Source: Paraburkholderia sp. CNPSo 3274
GTDB taxonomy: Bacteria > Pseudomonadota > Gammaproteobacteria > Burkholderiales > Burkholderiaceae
DNA: 64,000 bases
Assembly (NCBI RefSeq): GCF_024206475.1
Contig: NZ_JAMBPR010000002.1
Coordinates: forward strand, 186,001 to 250,000
Direction of reading: 5' to 3'
Shown: one piece after another, positions 51,051 through 59,741 of the stretch
Position numbering within the stretch: the first letter of the stretch is position 1
Layout: every line of letters starts with the position of its first letter
Program-made: the position numbers and the translations under genes
Notes under the pieces: model-generated
The model's database searches: none
Told to the model about the DNA's origin: nothing
Seen by the model: only the letters and a program-made list of their open reading frames with translations

Positions 51051-51862
51051 ACGACACGACGACGAGCCGCGGCGCACGCTGGCTGCGCGCCCTCGCGGGC
51101 ACGGACACGCAGGGCGCGTGCGTGCAATACGCCGATGCGCCGCTCGACGACGAGACCGCGCGCTTCATTACCGTCGCGCCCGATCCCGCGAACCGCTTTC
51201 CGCGCGCGCGCGACAACGTGGTGGGCCTCGAACAAGGCTGGCGTCTCGCGAAGGCCGTGCGCGAGGCGATTGCCGAAGACGCCGCAAGCGGCAAGCGCCG
51301 CCCCATCATCGCGATCGTTGATGTGAAGAGCCAGGCCTACGGCTATCGAGAGGAAATGCTCGGCATTCACCTCGCCTGCGCCTCGGCCGTGGACGCCTAC
51401 GCAAGCGCACGGCTCGCGGGGCATCCCGTCGTCGCGCTGATCGTCGGGCCCGCCATGTCGGGCGCATTTCTCGCACACGGCTATCAGGCCAATCGCATCG
51501 TCGCGCTCGACGCGCCCGGCACGATGGTCCACGCCATGGGCAAGGAAGCGGCTGCGCGCGTCACACGGCGCAGCGTCGAGGACCTCGACGAGCTTGGCGA
51601 AAAGATCGTGCCGATGTCATATTCGATGACTTCGTTCGCGAAGCTCGGTCTGCTTGACGAGTTGATCGAAGGCGTCGATGCGGACGCGCCGAGCGTTGCG
51701 CAGATCGCACGCGTGCGCGATGTGCTCGCACGTAAGGTGCGGGAAGCACGCGACGACAGGAGCGGCCTCGCGCATCGACTGCAAGGCGAGTCGGCGCAGC
51801 GTACGCGTGCGGCGTCGATCGAGGTGCGCAAGCGCCTCGCGCAACAGTGGGACGCTAGCTGA
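51047..51862 (+). CDS. mdcE: Malonyl-S-ACP decarboxylase gamma subunit
   Basis: A 271-residue partner of MdcD. Motifs include RGARWLRALAG, IAIVDVKSQAYGYREEMLGI, PAMSGAFLAHGYQANRI and MVHAMGKEAAARVTRRS. It is required for decarboxylation of malonyl-ACP. It overlaps mdcD by four bases and shares one base with the start of mdcG (TGATG). Confidence 0.94.
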   Translation: MNDTTTSRGARWLRALAGTDTQGACVQYADAPLDDETARFITVAPDPANRFPRARDNVVGLEQGWRLAKAVREAIAEDAASGKRRPIIAIVDVKSQAYGYREEMLGIHLACASAVDAYASARLAGHPVVALIVGPAMSGAFLAHGYQANRIVALDAPGTMVHAMGKEAAARVTRRSVEDLDELGEKIVPMSYSMTSFAKLGLLDELIEGVDADAPSVAQIARVRDVLARKVREARDDRSGLAHRLQGESAQRTRAASIEVRKRLAQQWDAS

Positions 51863-52539
51863 TGCGCGTCTGCGCCGCCCCGCCGTTTGCTGTTGACGCG
51901 CCGCGCGTGGACGACGCGCGCTGGCGCGCGCACGACCTGCTGCGCATCGCGCGCCATACACCGTCAGGCGACGAGCCGGATTGGGTACGCGACGCGCTTG
52001 CCCGCGCGCCCTGGGTGGTCGTGCGGCGCACATGCGCGGCGGCGGGTTTCGTGCCGGTAGGGGTGCGCGGCCGCGTGCGTTCGGAGCGTTTTGGCACGTG
52101 GCTCAATACTGAGGATATCGAATCATCTTGTGGTCCGGAGGACCTTCTCGGCATTGACCCACTTTGCACACGCCGAGCACTGCCCGCGTACATCGCGCTC
52201 GCCACCCTGCGCACAAGCGCCGCGCCGTTGCGCAATTACGTTTGGGGCCCCACGGGCAGCGCCGGTTTCGAACTCGCCACGGGCGTCCCCACCCTCACGG
52301 CATCGAGCGATCTCGACATCCTGATTCGCCTGCCGCAACGTGTCTCACGCGCGGCGCTCGACTCGCTGGCGCAGACGCTCGCGCAAGCCGCCAGCCGCTC
52401 CGGCACACGCATCGACGCGCAACTCGAAACGCCCGCAGGCGGCGTCGCGCTCGCCGAACTCGCGGCGCACAAGCCGCGCGTGCTGGCGCGCGCTTCCAGC
52501 GGGGCGCAACTCGTCGCCGATCCGTGGCAAGCCCCATGA
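51862..52539 (+). CDS. mdcG: Phosphoribosyl-dephospho-CoA transferase
   Basis: A 225-residue nucleotidyltransferase that transfers the prosthetic group made by MdcB to Ser25 of MdcC. It shows the N-terminal PHDLL-like HDLLRIARHT, VWGPTGSAGFELATG and the nucleotidyltransferase acidic motif SSDLDILIR. It overlaps mdcE by one base and mdcH by four. Confidence 0.93.
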   Translation: MRVCAAPPFAVDAPRVDDARWRAHDLLRIARHTPSGDEPDWVRDALARAPWVVVRRTCAAAGFVPVGVRGRVRSERFGTWLNTEDIESSCGPEDLLGIDPLCTRRALPAYIALATLRTSAAPLRNYVWGPTGSAGFELATGVPTLTASSDLDILIRLPQRVSRAALDSLAQTLAQAASRSGTRIDAQLETPAGGVALAELAAHKPRVLARASSGAQLVADPWQAP

Positions 52540-53474
52540 CGCTCGCCCTGCTCTTTCCCGGCCAGGGCGCGCAAAACGCTGGTTTCCTCCACAAACTGCC
52601 GCAGCACGACGCCGTGCAGGCGACGCTCGACGAGGCGTCGGCTGCACTCGGCTTCGACGTCCTCACGCTCGATAGCGACGACGCCTTGCGCTCCACGGTT
52701 GCCGTTCAGATCGGCCTCACGGTCGCGGGCGTAGCCGTGGCGCGCGCGCTCGCGCAAGAAGGACTCGCGCCGCAATTCAGCGCGGGGCTTTCCGTGGGCG
52801 CTTATGCAGCCGCGGTAAGCTGCGAGGCCCTGGCGTTTGGCGACGCGCTGCACATGGTGCGCAAGCGCGCCGAGCTGATGGAAAACGCGTGGCCCTCGGG
52901 CTATGGCCTGACGGCCGTCGCGGGGCTGAGCGAGACGCAGGTGGAAACGCTCGCGGATGTGCATGCACGCGATGGCGGCGAGCGAGTGTACGTTGCGAAC
53001 GTCAACGCGCCGCGCCAGATCGTCGTAGCCGGCGCCGATGGCGCGCTCGAAGCCTTCGCGGCCCGTGCGCTCGCCGCTGGCGCGCGCAAGGCGCAACGGC
53101 TCGCGGTGGCCGTTCCTTCGCATTGCGAATTATTGGCCGAGGCCGCCGAGGCACTCTCCGAGTGGGCACGAGACATACCGTTTCGTACGCCGCGTGGCGT
53201 CTACGTCGACAATCGCGGCGGCCGGCCTCTCTACAACGCCGACGCCATCCGCGCCGACCTCGCCACCAACATGCGCTACACGGTGCGCTGGTACGATGCG
53301 CTCACGGTCATGATCGAGTCGGGCGCGAGCGTGCTGGTCGAAGCGCCGCCCGGCCAGGTGCTCACGGACATCGCGCGCGAGCACTATCCCGAGGTGACCG
53401 CGCTCGCGGGCTCGGGTTTGCCGCTGGCGCGTCTCGTCGCGATCGTGCGGCGACGGCTCGGCGAGGACGTCTGA
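52536..53474 (+). CDS. mdcH: Malonyl-CoA:ACP transacylase of the malonate decarboxylase
   Basis: A 312-residue FabD-like acyltransferase. LFPGQGAQ is at the N-terminus, the nucleophile Ser lies in AGLSVGAYAAA, and the His in VPSHCELL follows. It primes the MdcC prosthetic group with malonyl from malonyl-CoA. It is the last gene of the operon; the stop is followed by AT-richer DNA with a palindrome. Confidence 0.94.
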   Translation: MTLALLFPGQGAQNAGFLHKLPQHDAVQATLDEASAALGFDVLTLDSDDALRSTVAVQIGLTVAGVAVARALAQEGLAPQFSAGLSVGAYAAAVSCEALAFGDALHMVRKRAELMENAWPSGYGLTAVAGLSETQVETLADVHARDGGERVYVANVNAPRQIVVAGADGALEAFAARALAAGARKAQRLAVAVPSHCELLAEAAEALSEWARDIPFRTPRGVYVDNRGGRPLYNADAIRADLATNMRYTVRWYDALTVMIESGASVLVEAPPGQVLTDIAREHYPEVTALAGSGLPLARLVAIVRRRLGEDV

Positions 53475-53500
53475 TCGCAGCACAAATGCCGACCTTGGCG

Positions 53501-53514
53501 TTTATGCGCATAAA
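53501..53514. promoter_or_regulatory. Perfect 14 bp palindrome downstream of mdcH
   Basis: TTTATGCGCATAAA lies in a 135 bp AT-rich gap between convergent mdcH and the AlkB-type gene. It lies 27 bp after the mdcH stop and has no T-run, so a protein-binding site is as likely as a terminator. Confidence 0.4.
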
Positions 53515-53609
53515 TTCTTATTTGATTTTTAGCGCAGAGCTACTCACGCTCGCGGAGTCAGCCCTTCGAAAATCGGCGATTTATCAACGATTTGCAGCGA
53601 TCTCGGCAC

Positions 53610-54206
53610 TTATTTCCGCAAACCCGCCGTTATCACACGAAACGTGAGGTTGACGCGCTCGCCGCTCGCGGCAGGCTCCTTCGGCACGCGATGCCGCCAT
53701 TGCGCTTGGGTCTTTCCCTGCATCACGAGCAGGCTGCCGCTCGTCAGCCGGAAAGAACGCACCACGCCCGTCGCGTTGTGGCGCAAGTCGAAGCGCCGCG
53801 TCGCGCCAAGGCTCAGCGAGGCAATCACCGGCTCGGGGCCGAGTTCGGGTTCGTGGTCCGCGTGCCAGCCCATGCTGTCCGTGCCGGTGCGGTAACGGTT
53901 GAGCAGCACGCTGTTGAAGCGCACGCCGCAAAGCGCCGATATGGCGTCGCGCAGTTCGCCTACCTGGCTAGTCCACGGCTGCGGGATGTTTCGGATGCCT
54001 GAATAGACGTACACCGCGCCTTCGTCGCCCTGCCAGGCCGTGAGGCGCGGCTGGTCCACCCAGCCGCCGGGCGTGCGAATGCGTTCCTGACGCCAGTCGG
54101 CCTCGGCGATGATGCGCGCGAGCGCCTCGGCGGCCGCCTCTGGCGTGAGCCATGACGGATGCCAGGCCACGTCGGGGGCAGGCGTATCGTCGAAAAGATC
54201 GAACAT
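53610..54206 (-). CDS. AlkB-type 2-oxoglutarate/Fe(II) dioxygenase
   Basis: About 198 residues from ATG 54206 (an in-frame ATG at 54248 would add 14). It is a DNA/RNA dealkylation dioxygenase. The iron triad is visible: HADHEPEL (HxD) and the His in WRHRVPKE; the 2-oxoglutarate Arg lies in ERVNLTFR. FNSVLLNRYRTGTDSMGW and FDLRHN are typical of the ALKBH2/3-like bacterial group. It probably repairs 1-methyladenine and 3-methylcytosine. No ada or other adaptive-response gene is adjacent. Confidence 0.92.
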   Translation of the reverse strand: MFDLFDDTPAPDVAWHPSWLTPEAAAEALARIIAEADWRQERIRTPGGWVDQPRLTAWQGDEGAVYVYSGIRNIPQPWTSQVGELRDAISALCGVRFNSVLLNRYRTGTDSMGWHADHEPELGPEPVIASLSLGATRRFDLRHNATGVVRSFRLTSGSLLVMQGKTQAQWRHRVPKEPAASGERVNLTFRVITAGLRK

Positions 54207-54321
54207 CGGGCGTGCTTCAATCGAGCGGGAAAACACGTAGTTTCGCATGGCGCGGACCCGGCCGCCGCGCGCCCTCGCTTCCCGCAGGATAGCGAATCAA
54301 CAGAAACTTTAAACCAACGAA

Positions 54322-54657
54322 TCAGGTAAGCAGCGCGATGTAGAACACCGCCGCGCCGATGAGCGCGCCGATGAAGCAGAAGCCTTCGGCGGGTTCGTCG
54401 GTGGTGCGGGATCGCAGCCAGGCGCCCAGCACGCCGAACATGCCCGCGATACCGAGCGCGACGAACACCATCACGACATCGAATAACGCGCTTCGGCCAA
54501 TTTCGAGAATATCGATGCGCTTGACCGCGATATACAGCGCGATGGCCATGATCGAGAGCCCGACCATCGGCAGCATGACATGGCTGCCCTCGCGCCCGAC
54601 GTGACGACCATGCAGACCCTCATGCAGCCCATGTGCGACCGGCCGGATACCTTTCAT
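54322..54657 (-). CDS. Small three-helix membrane protein of unknown function
   Basis: A 111-residue protein from ATG 54657, with GGGAGA seven bases upstream. A His/Gly-rich N-terminus (VAHGLHEGLHGRHVGREGSH) could bind a metal and precedes about three membrane helices (MVGLSIMAIALYIAV; VVMVFVALGIAGMFGVLG; FIGALIGAAVFYIALL). An in-frame ATG at 54714 would extend it by 19 residues. I recognise no family. Confidence 0.7.
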   Translation of the reverse strand: MKGIRPVAHGLHEGLHGRHVGREGSHVMLPMVGLSIMAIALYIAVKRIDILEIGRSALFDVVMVFVALGIAGMFGVLGAWLRSRTTDEPAEGFCFIGALIGAAVFYIALLT

Positions 54658-55102
54658 GATCCGTCTCCCCAGAGCGCCCGGAACCGCGCGGGCCTCATTT
54701 TCAGCATAGTCCATCGCAGGAGCCGATTCAATGGACGTTTAATAGAGTGTGCCCGGCCCCACGAGAACATAATGCGACGAGTGAGATCGCGCTGGCAATC
54801 CAGGGAAATGCCGCACTGCCACACGCGCAGGCGATAAAGCGTCAAGGCGCATGCATACACGCATGCATGTATGTTGATGCGTTCTTCGGAAACCCTTTCA
54901 TGACGCATTGCAGCATGCGCGGCCGGAAACGGCCGCCACCTACCGGCACGAAGTCTGCAGCGCCGGTAAAATGCAACATAGCCTGCCTGTTCTGCCCCGT
55001 CCGCCGGGTTTTCGACCGGGCCTCGATGGTTGGGCTTTGCTGCAGTGCGCCATGCCCGGCACACCAGTCCGCGTCGGTCCGCTCCCATCCGTTTGCGCCG
55101 CC
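54658..55102. other. Intergenic region with structured elements
   Basis: This 445 bp lies between divergent genes. It contains GCATGCAT twice (54849-54856 and 54861-54868) and a perfect hairpin GCGGCCG-GAAA-CGGCCGC (54919-54936) with a GNRA-type loop, 167 bp ahead of the phosphoesterase start. Some frames stay open here, but I support no gene. Confidence 0.5.
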
Positions 55103-56260
55103 ATGCCCCGACTTTCGTTTCTGGTCCGCTTCATCGCCATCGGCGTGCTGCTGCATGCTTATGTCGGCTTTCGCCTGATTCCCGACCTGCCCGTGGCCGC
55201 CGCCGGCAAATGGCTCGCCGTGCTGTGGCTCGTGCTCTCGGTGCTGCTCATTCCGCCCGGCATGCTCGCGCGGCGCTTCAAGCGCCAGCCGCTCGGCGAC
55301 CGCCTCGCCTGGATCGGCATGCTCGCCATGGGCTTCTTCTCGTCGCTGCTCATGCTGACGATCGCGCGCGACATCGTGCTCGCCTCGGCCATGACCGTCG
55401 AGGCCCTGTGGCCCCACGCCATCGATCTCGCCGGCTGGCGCACCGTAAGCGCCGCCGCGGTGATCGCGCTTGCGTTCCTCTCCTCCGGGTTCGGCTTCTT
55501 CAACGCGCGGCGGCGCGCGCGCGTGCGCAACGTCGAGGTGCCGATTCGCGGCCTCCCCGCCGCGCTCGAGGGCTTCACCATCGTGCAATTGAGCGACATC
55601 CACGTCGGGCCGACGATCAAGCACGGCTACGTCGACGCCATCGTGCGCGCCGTGAACCAGCTCGACGCCGACGTGGTCGCCATTACGGGCGACGTGGTGG
55701 ACGGCAGCGTGGCGCATCTCGCCGACCACACCGCGCCGCTCGGCAAGCTCAACGCGCATCACGGCGTGTATCTCGTGACCGGCAACCACGAGTACTACTC
55801 GGGCGCGGACGCCTGGATTGCCGAATTCCGCCGCATCGGCCTCACGGTACTGATGAACCAGCATGTGGTGATCGAGCACGGCGGCGCGCGGCTCGTGCTG
55901 GCCGGCGTGACCGACTACACGGGCGGCCAGTTCGATCCCGCGCACCGCAGCGATCCGGCCGAAGCGCTGCGCGGCGCGCCCGCCGACGTCGACACGCGCG
56001 TCCTGCTCGCGCACCAGCCGCGCACGGCCCACGCCGCCGTCGACGCGGGCTTCACGCTGCAACTCTCCGGCCACACGCACGGCGGCCAGATTTTCCCGTG
56101 GAATTTTCTCGTGCGGCTGCAGCAGCCGTTCACGGCGGGCCTCGAAAAGCTCGGCAGCCTGTGGGTCTACACGAGCCGCGGCACCGGCTACTGGGGGCCG
56201 CCCAAGCGCCTTGGCGCACCTTCGGAAATCACGCGCGTGCGGCTCGTGGGCGCACAGTGA
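55103..56260 (+). CDS. Membrane-anchored metallophosphoesterase (YkuE/YaeI-like)
   Basis: A 385-residue protein from ATG 55103, giving the first membrane helix at residues 7-25. About four N-terminal helices are followed by a calcineurin-like phosphoesterase domain from about residue 155, with all metal motifs: QLSDIHVGP, ITGDVVDG, VTGNHEYYSG and LSGHTHGGQ. Related proteins are implicated in cleavage of UDP-diacylglucosamine or other phosphodiesters at the membrane. The substrate is not certain. An upstream start would add an unsupported polar stretch. Confidence 0.9.
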   Translation: MPRLSFLVRFIAIGVLLHAYVGFRLIPDLPVAAAGKWLAVLWLVLSVLLIPPGMLARRFKRQPLGDRLAWIGMLAMGFFSSLLMLTIARDIVLASAMTVEALWPHAIDLAGWRTVSAAAVIALAFLSSGFGFFNARRRARVRNVEVPIRGLPAALEGFTIVQLSDIHVGPTIKHGYVDAIVRAVNQLDADVVAITGDVVDGSVAHLADHTAPLGKLNAHHGVYLVTGNHEYYSGADAWIAEFRRIGLTVLMNQHVVIEHGGARLVLAGVTDYTGGQFDPAHRSDPAEALRGAPADVDTRVLLAHQPRTAHAAVDAGFTLQLSGHTHGGQIFPWNFLVRLQQPFTAGLEKLGSLWVYTSRGTGYWGPPKRLGAPSEITRVRLVGAQ

Positions 56261-56365
56261 ACCACTGGGCGCGCGCTGCGCCCGATGGCCCGCTCGGCCT
56301 TGCCGGTATCATCGGACGTTGCCGCCGTTCGTCCGCCCGGCAGCTTTAACCGGAATTCATCGCAC

Positions 56366-57457
56366 ATGGAAGGCAACAAGCACCTTCACCAGACATCGTT
56401 CTATTTGCTGCTGTTCACGGTGTCCATCGCGCTTTGCTTCATCCTCGCGCCGTTCTTCAGCACGGTGCTCTGGGGCGCCATACTCGCATTGATCTTCCAG
56501 CCCGTGCAGCGCCGCCTCGTCGCGCGGCTCGGGCGGCGGCGCAATGTCGCCGCGCTCATTACGCTCACCATCTGCCTCGTCATCGTGATCTTTCCGCTCA
56601 CGCTAGTGACGGCCACGCTCGTGCAGCAGGTCGCCTCGGCGTATCAGCAGGTGCGCAGCGGCAGCCTCGACTTCGGCGCGTACTTCACGCAGATCGTCCA
56701 TGCCATGCCCGAGTCGATTCAGAACCTGCTTGCGGGCTACAACCTCATGGATCTGCCGGGGCTGCAGCAGCGCCTTTCTGCGGGCGCCGCGCAGATCAGC
56801 CAGTTCGTCGCCACGCGTGCGCTCTCCTTCGGGCAGAACACGCTGCAATTTCTGGTGAGCTTCGGCGTGATGCTCTATCTGTTCTTCTTTCTCGTGCGCG
56901 ACGGCCGCGAAATTTCCCGGCTCGTGCGCGACGCCATTCCGCTCGACGAGCAGCACAAGCTGCATCTCATGCGCAAGTTCACGACGGTGATCCGCGCGAC
57001 GGTGAAGGGCAACGTCGCGGTGGCGGTCGTGCAGGGCGGCCTGGGCGGTATCGCGCTCTGGGTGCTCGGCATTCAGGGCGCGCTGCTGTGGGGCTTCGTG
57101 ATGATGCTGCTTTCGCTGTTGCCCGCCGTGGGCGCGGCGCTCGTGTGGGGGCCCATTGCGATCTACTTCCTCTCCACAGGCGCGGTGGCGAAGGGGGTCG
57201 GGCTGATCATCTTCGGCTCCGTCGTGATCGGCACCGTGGACAACGTGCTGCGCCCCTTGCTCGTGGGCAAGGACACGCGCCTGCCCGATTGGGTCGTGCT
57301 GATCTCGACGCTCGGCGGCATTTCGCTCATGGGCATCAACGGCTTCGTGATCGGGCCGCTCGTCGCTGCGCTTTTCATCAGTTGCTGGGACTTGCTGCGC
57401 AAGGACCAGCACAACATCGAAAACGAAAGCACGCCCGTGGAAGACGAGCCCGTGTAA
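56366..57457 (+). CDS. AI-2E family transporter (PerM/TqsA type)
   Basis: A 363-residue inner-membrane protein with about eight helices: a first cluster at 10-85, a central amphipathic region (130-200), and a C-terminal cluster including GGLGGIALWVLGIQGALLWG and DNVLRPLLVGKDTRLPDWVV, which is the family signature. Members include the autoinducer-2 exporter TqsA and Na+/H+ antiporters, so the substrate is open. It ends 19 bp from the convergent sensor kinase gene. Confidence 0.91.
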   Translation: MEGNKHLHQTSFYLLLFTVSIALCFILAPFFSTVLWGAILALIFQPVQRRLVARLGRRRNVAALITLTICLVIVIFPLTLVTATLVQQVASAYQQVRSGSLDFGAYFTQIVHAMPESIQNLLAGYNLMDLPGLQQRLSAGAAQISQFVATRALSFGQNTLQFLVSFGVMLYLFFFLVRDGREISRLVRDAIPLDEQHKLHLMRKFTTVIRATVKGNVAVAVVQGGLGGIALWVLGIQGALLWGFVMMLLSLLPAVGAALVWGPIAIYFLSTGAVAKGVGLIIFGSVVIGTVDNVLRPLLVGKDTRLPDWVVLISTLGGISLMGINGFVIGPLVAALFISCWDLLRKDQHNIENESTPVEDEPV

Positions 57458-57476
57458 GCGCAGCTTCAGGCCAGCA

Positions 57477-58916
57477 TCAGGGTGAGACGTGCAGCGGCAA
57501 GCCGGCGCGGCCCTGACGTGAGATACCGGCAACGGGCGCTTCGGGCGCGCCAGCGCCGTCCACGGCCACCGAAAACCCGAACGTGTTGACGCCGTCTGCA
57601 CTGCGCACGAACACCGTGCCGCCGTGCATTTCCGCCACGGCCTTGACGATCGAAAGCCCGAGCCCGTGATTTTCGTGGCTGTTCGAACGCGCCTCCTGAA
57701 TGCGGTAGAAGCGGTCGAAAATATGCTCGCGTGTGACCGGGTCGAGCGGCTCGCCGGGATTCGAAACGGCGATCTCGACGTGACCGTTCTGCGGCGCGAC
57801 CGTGGCGCGCAGCGTCGTGCCGGGCTGCGAATGCTGGATCGCGTTGACGAACAGATTGCTCACGGCGCGGCCGATCAGCGACGTATTCACCCATGCGCGC
57901 GCGTCGCCTTGCACTTCCACGCGCAGTTGCGCCTCTTCCAGCGGCATTTCCAGAAAATCGAGCATGCGTTCGATCTCCGCGCGCAAGGACACTTCCGTGA
58001 GGTCCGTCGCGCGTTCGCCGCGATCGCTGCGCGAGAGGAACAACATGTCGTTCACGATCACGCGCAATCGTTCGAATTCCTCAAGATTCGATTGCAGCGT
58101 CTGTTGCAGCTGCTCGACCGAACGGTCGCGCGTGAGCGCCACCTGGGTCTGGCCGATCAGGATGCTCACCGGTGTGCGCAGCTCATGCGCCACATCGGCG
58201 TTGAACGATTCGAGGCGCTCGTAGGCCTTGTCGAGACGTTCGAGCGCGCCATTGAACGACGTGGCGAGCTCGTGCAACTCCTCGGGCAGTTCGTCCGAAT
58301 GCAGACGCTGGCGTCGGTTCGACGGGCTCAACTGAGAGGCCTCGCGCGAGAGGCGCGTGAGCGGCGCAAGTCCGAAGCGCGTTACCGCGCGGCTCAGCAG
58401 CGCGACCGCGATGGTGGACAGCGCGATCAGCACGCCGAGCGCAATGCCAAAGCGCCGCAGCATGCCTTCGGTGCGCACGCAGTCGCTGCCGACCACGAGT
58501 TTCACCTGGGGCCGGTCACCGCTCGCGGGCACGATAAAGGTCGTCGTGATGATGTCGTAGCTGCAACCCGGCGGGCGCACGAGCACGTGATTCGGGCCCA
58601 CGTCACCGGTGATCTTGCCGACGATGGGCGTACCGAAGCGAAAGCGCGGATCAGGGCCTTCGACGTAGTAATGCATGCGGCTATCCGCGGGCGAGAGGTC
58701 GCGCAGCTTTTCCTGCACGAAGGCCCACTTCTGCACGTCCGGTGCGTGCGAAATGATCAGGCTCGCAATGCGCGCGCGCGTGTCGAGCGTTTCGCGCAGC
58801 TCGTTGAAAAGCTGACGCTGCATCAGGAAGAAGAGGCCCGCGCCCGTGAGCGTGAATACGATGAGCGACACCGCTGCGAACATCGCCGAGAGCCGCAGCG
58901 AGATCGAGCGTTTCAT
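57477..58916 (-). CDS. Heavy-metal-type sensor histidine kinase (CusS/IrlS-like)
   Basis: A 479-residue kinase. Helix 1 (about 10-32) and helix 2 (about 165-185) enclose a periplasmic sensor. HAMP, HisKA (FNADVAHELRTPVSIL) and an HATPase domain (NLFVNAIQHSQPG; HGLGLSIVKAV) follow. The layout matches CusS/CopS/IrlS kinases that sense copper, silver, cadmium or zinc, though no Met/His-rich metal site stands out in the sensor. It overlaps the response-regulator gene by four bases and lies downstream of an RND efflux set on the same strand. Confidence 0.91.
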   Translation of the reverse strand: MKRSISLRLSAMFAAVSLIVFTLTGAGLFFLMQRQLFNELRETLDTRARIASLIISHAPDVQKWAFVQEKLRDLSPADSRMHYYVEGPDPRFRFGTPIVGKITGDVGPNHVLVRPPGCSYDIITTTFIVPASGDRPQVKLVVGSDCVRTEGMLRRFGIALGVLIALSTIAVALLSRAVTRFGLAPLTRLSREASQLSPSNRRQRLHSDELPEELHELATSFNGALERLDKAYERLESFNADVAHELRTPVSILIGQTQVALTRDRSVEQLQQTLQSNLEEFERLRVIVNDMLFLSRSDRGERATDLTEVSLRAEIERMLDFLEMPLEEAQLRVEVQGDARAWVNTSLIGRAVSNLFVNAIQHSQPGTTLRATVAPQNGHVEIAVSNPGEPLDPVTREHIFDRFYRIQEARSNSHENHGLGLSIVKAVAEMHGGTVFVRSADGVNTFGFSVAVDGAGAPEAPVAGISRQGRAGLPLHVSP

Positions 58917-59602
58917 GACGTCTGGCCTCCTTCCTCGCGCACTTCGAGCACGTAGCCCATGCCGCGTATGGTGTGCAGCAGTTTCGCCGCGTGCGGGCCG
59001 TCGAGCTTGGCGCGCAGGCGCTTGATCGCCGTTTCCACCACGTTCGCATTGCTTTCGAAATTCACGTCCCAGACCAGTTCGGTGATGAGCGTCTTGGAGA
59101 GAATCTCGCCGCGCCGCCGCGCGAGCACCGAAAGCAACTGGAATTCCTTCGCCGTGAGATCGAGGCGCACACCGTCGCGCGTCGCGCGGCGGCTGATGAG
59201 ATCCACCTGCAGATCGCCCACCGAAATCAGCGTGGATTCCTGCGTGCGTGCGCGCCGCGTGAGCGCGCGCAGCCGCTCGACGAGTTCGAGGAACGAGAAC
59301 GGCTTCGTGAGATAGTCGTCGGCGCCGTCGCGCAGGCCGTGAACGCGGTCGTCCACACGGTCGCGCGCCGTCAGCATGATGACCGGCGTGTCCTTCTTCG
59401 TGCGCACGGCGCGCAGCACGCCGAAGCCGTCGAGCTTCGGCAGCATGACGTCGAGCACGATCACGTCGAAGTCGTATTCCGTGGCCATCCACGCGCCTTC
59501 CTCGCCGTCCATGGCGACGTCCACGACCCAGCCCTGCTCCGTGAGTCCGCTACGCAAGTAGTCCACGACCTTGCGCTCGTCTTCGATTACCAATACTTTC
59601 AT
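58913..59602 (-). CDS. OmpR-family response regulator (CusR/IrlR-like)
   Basis: A 229-residue regulator from ATG 59602. The receiver domain shows VIEDER, the phosphoacceptor Asp in VIVLDVMLPKLDGF, LTARD and LTKPFSFLEL. The C-terminal winged helix contains LTAKEFQLLSVLARRRGE and VVETAIKRLRAKLD. An earlier in-frame codon would add a basic tail and is less likely. It would activate the upstream RND efflux genes in response to its kinase partner. Confidence 0.93.
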   Translation of the reverse strand: MKVLVIEDERKVVDYLRSGLTEQGWVVDVAMDGEEGAWMATEYDFDVIVLDVMLPKLDGFGVLRAVRTKKDTPVIMLTARDRVDDRVHGLRDGADDYLTKPFSFLELVERLRALTRRARTQESTLISVGDLQVDLISRRATRDGVRLDLTAKEFQLLSVLARRRGEILSKTLITELVWDVNFESNANVVETAIKRLRAKLDGPHAAKLLHTIRGMGYVLEVREEGGQTS

Positions 59603-59741
59603 GCCCGCCCTCCTCTTTGCGCGCTGCCCTGGCGGTTCCGGCCGACGCGGCACGTGAGCGCCGTTGCGCGCTTTTATAGACCCTGGTGCCGGGCTCGCTC
59701 AAGCCCTCTTGTATGCCCCGCTTTCAGCCCTTGCATGCGAA

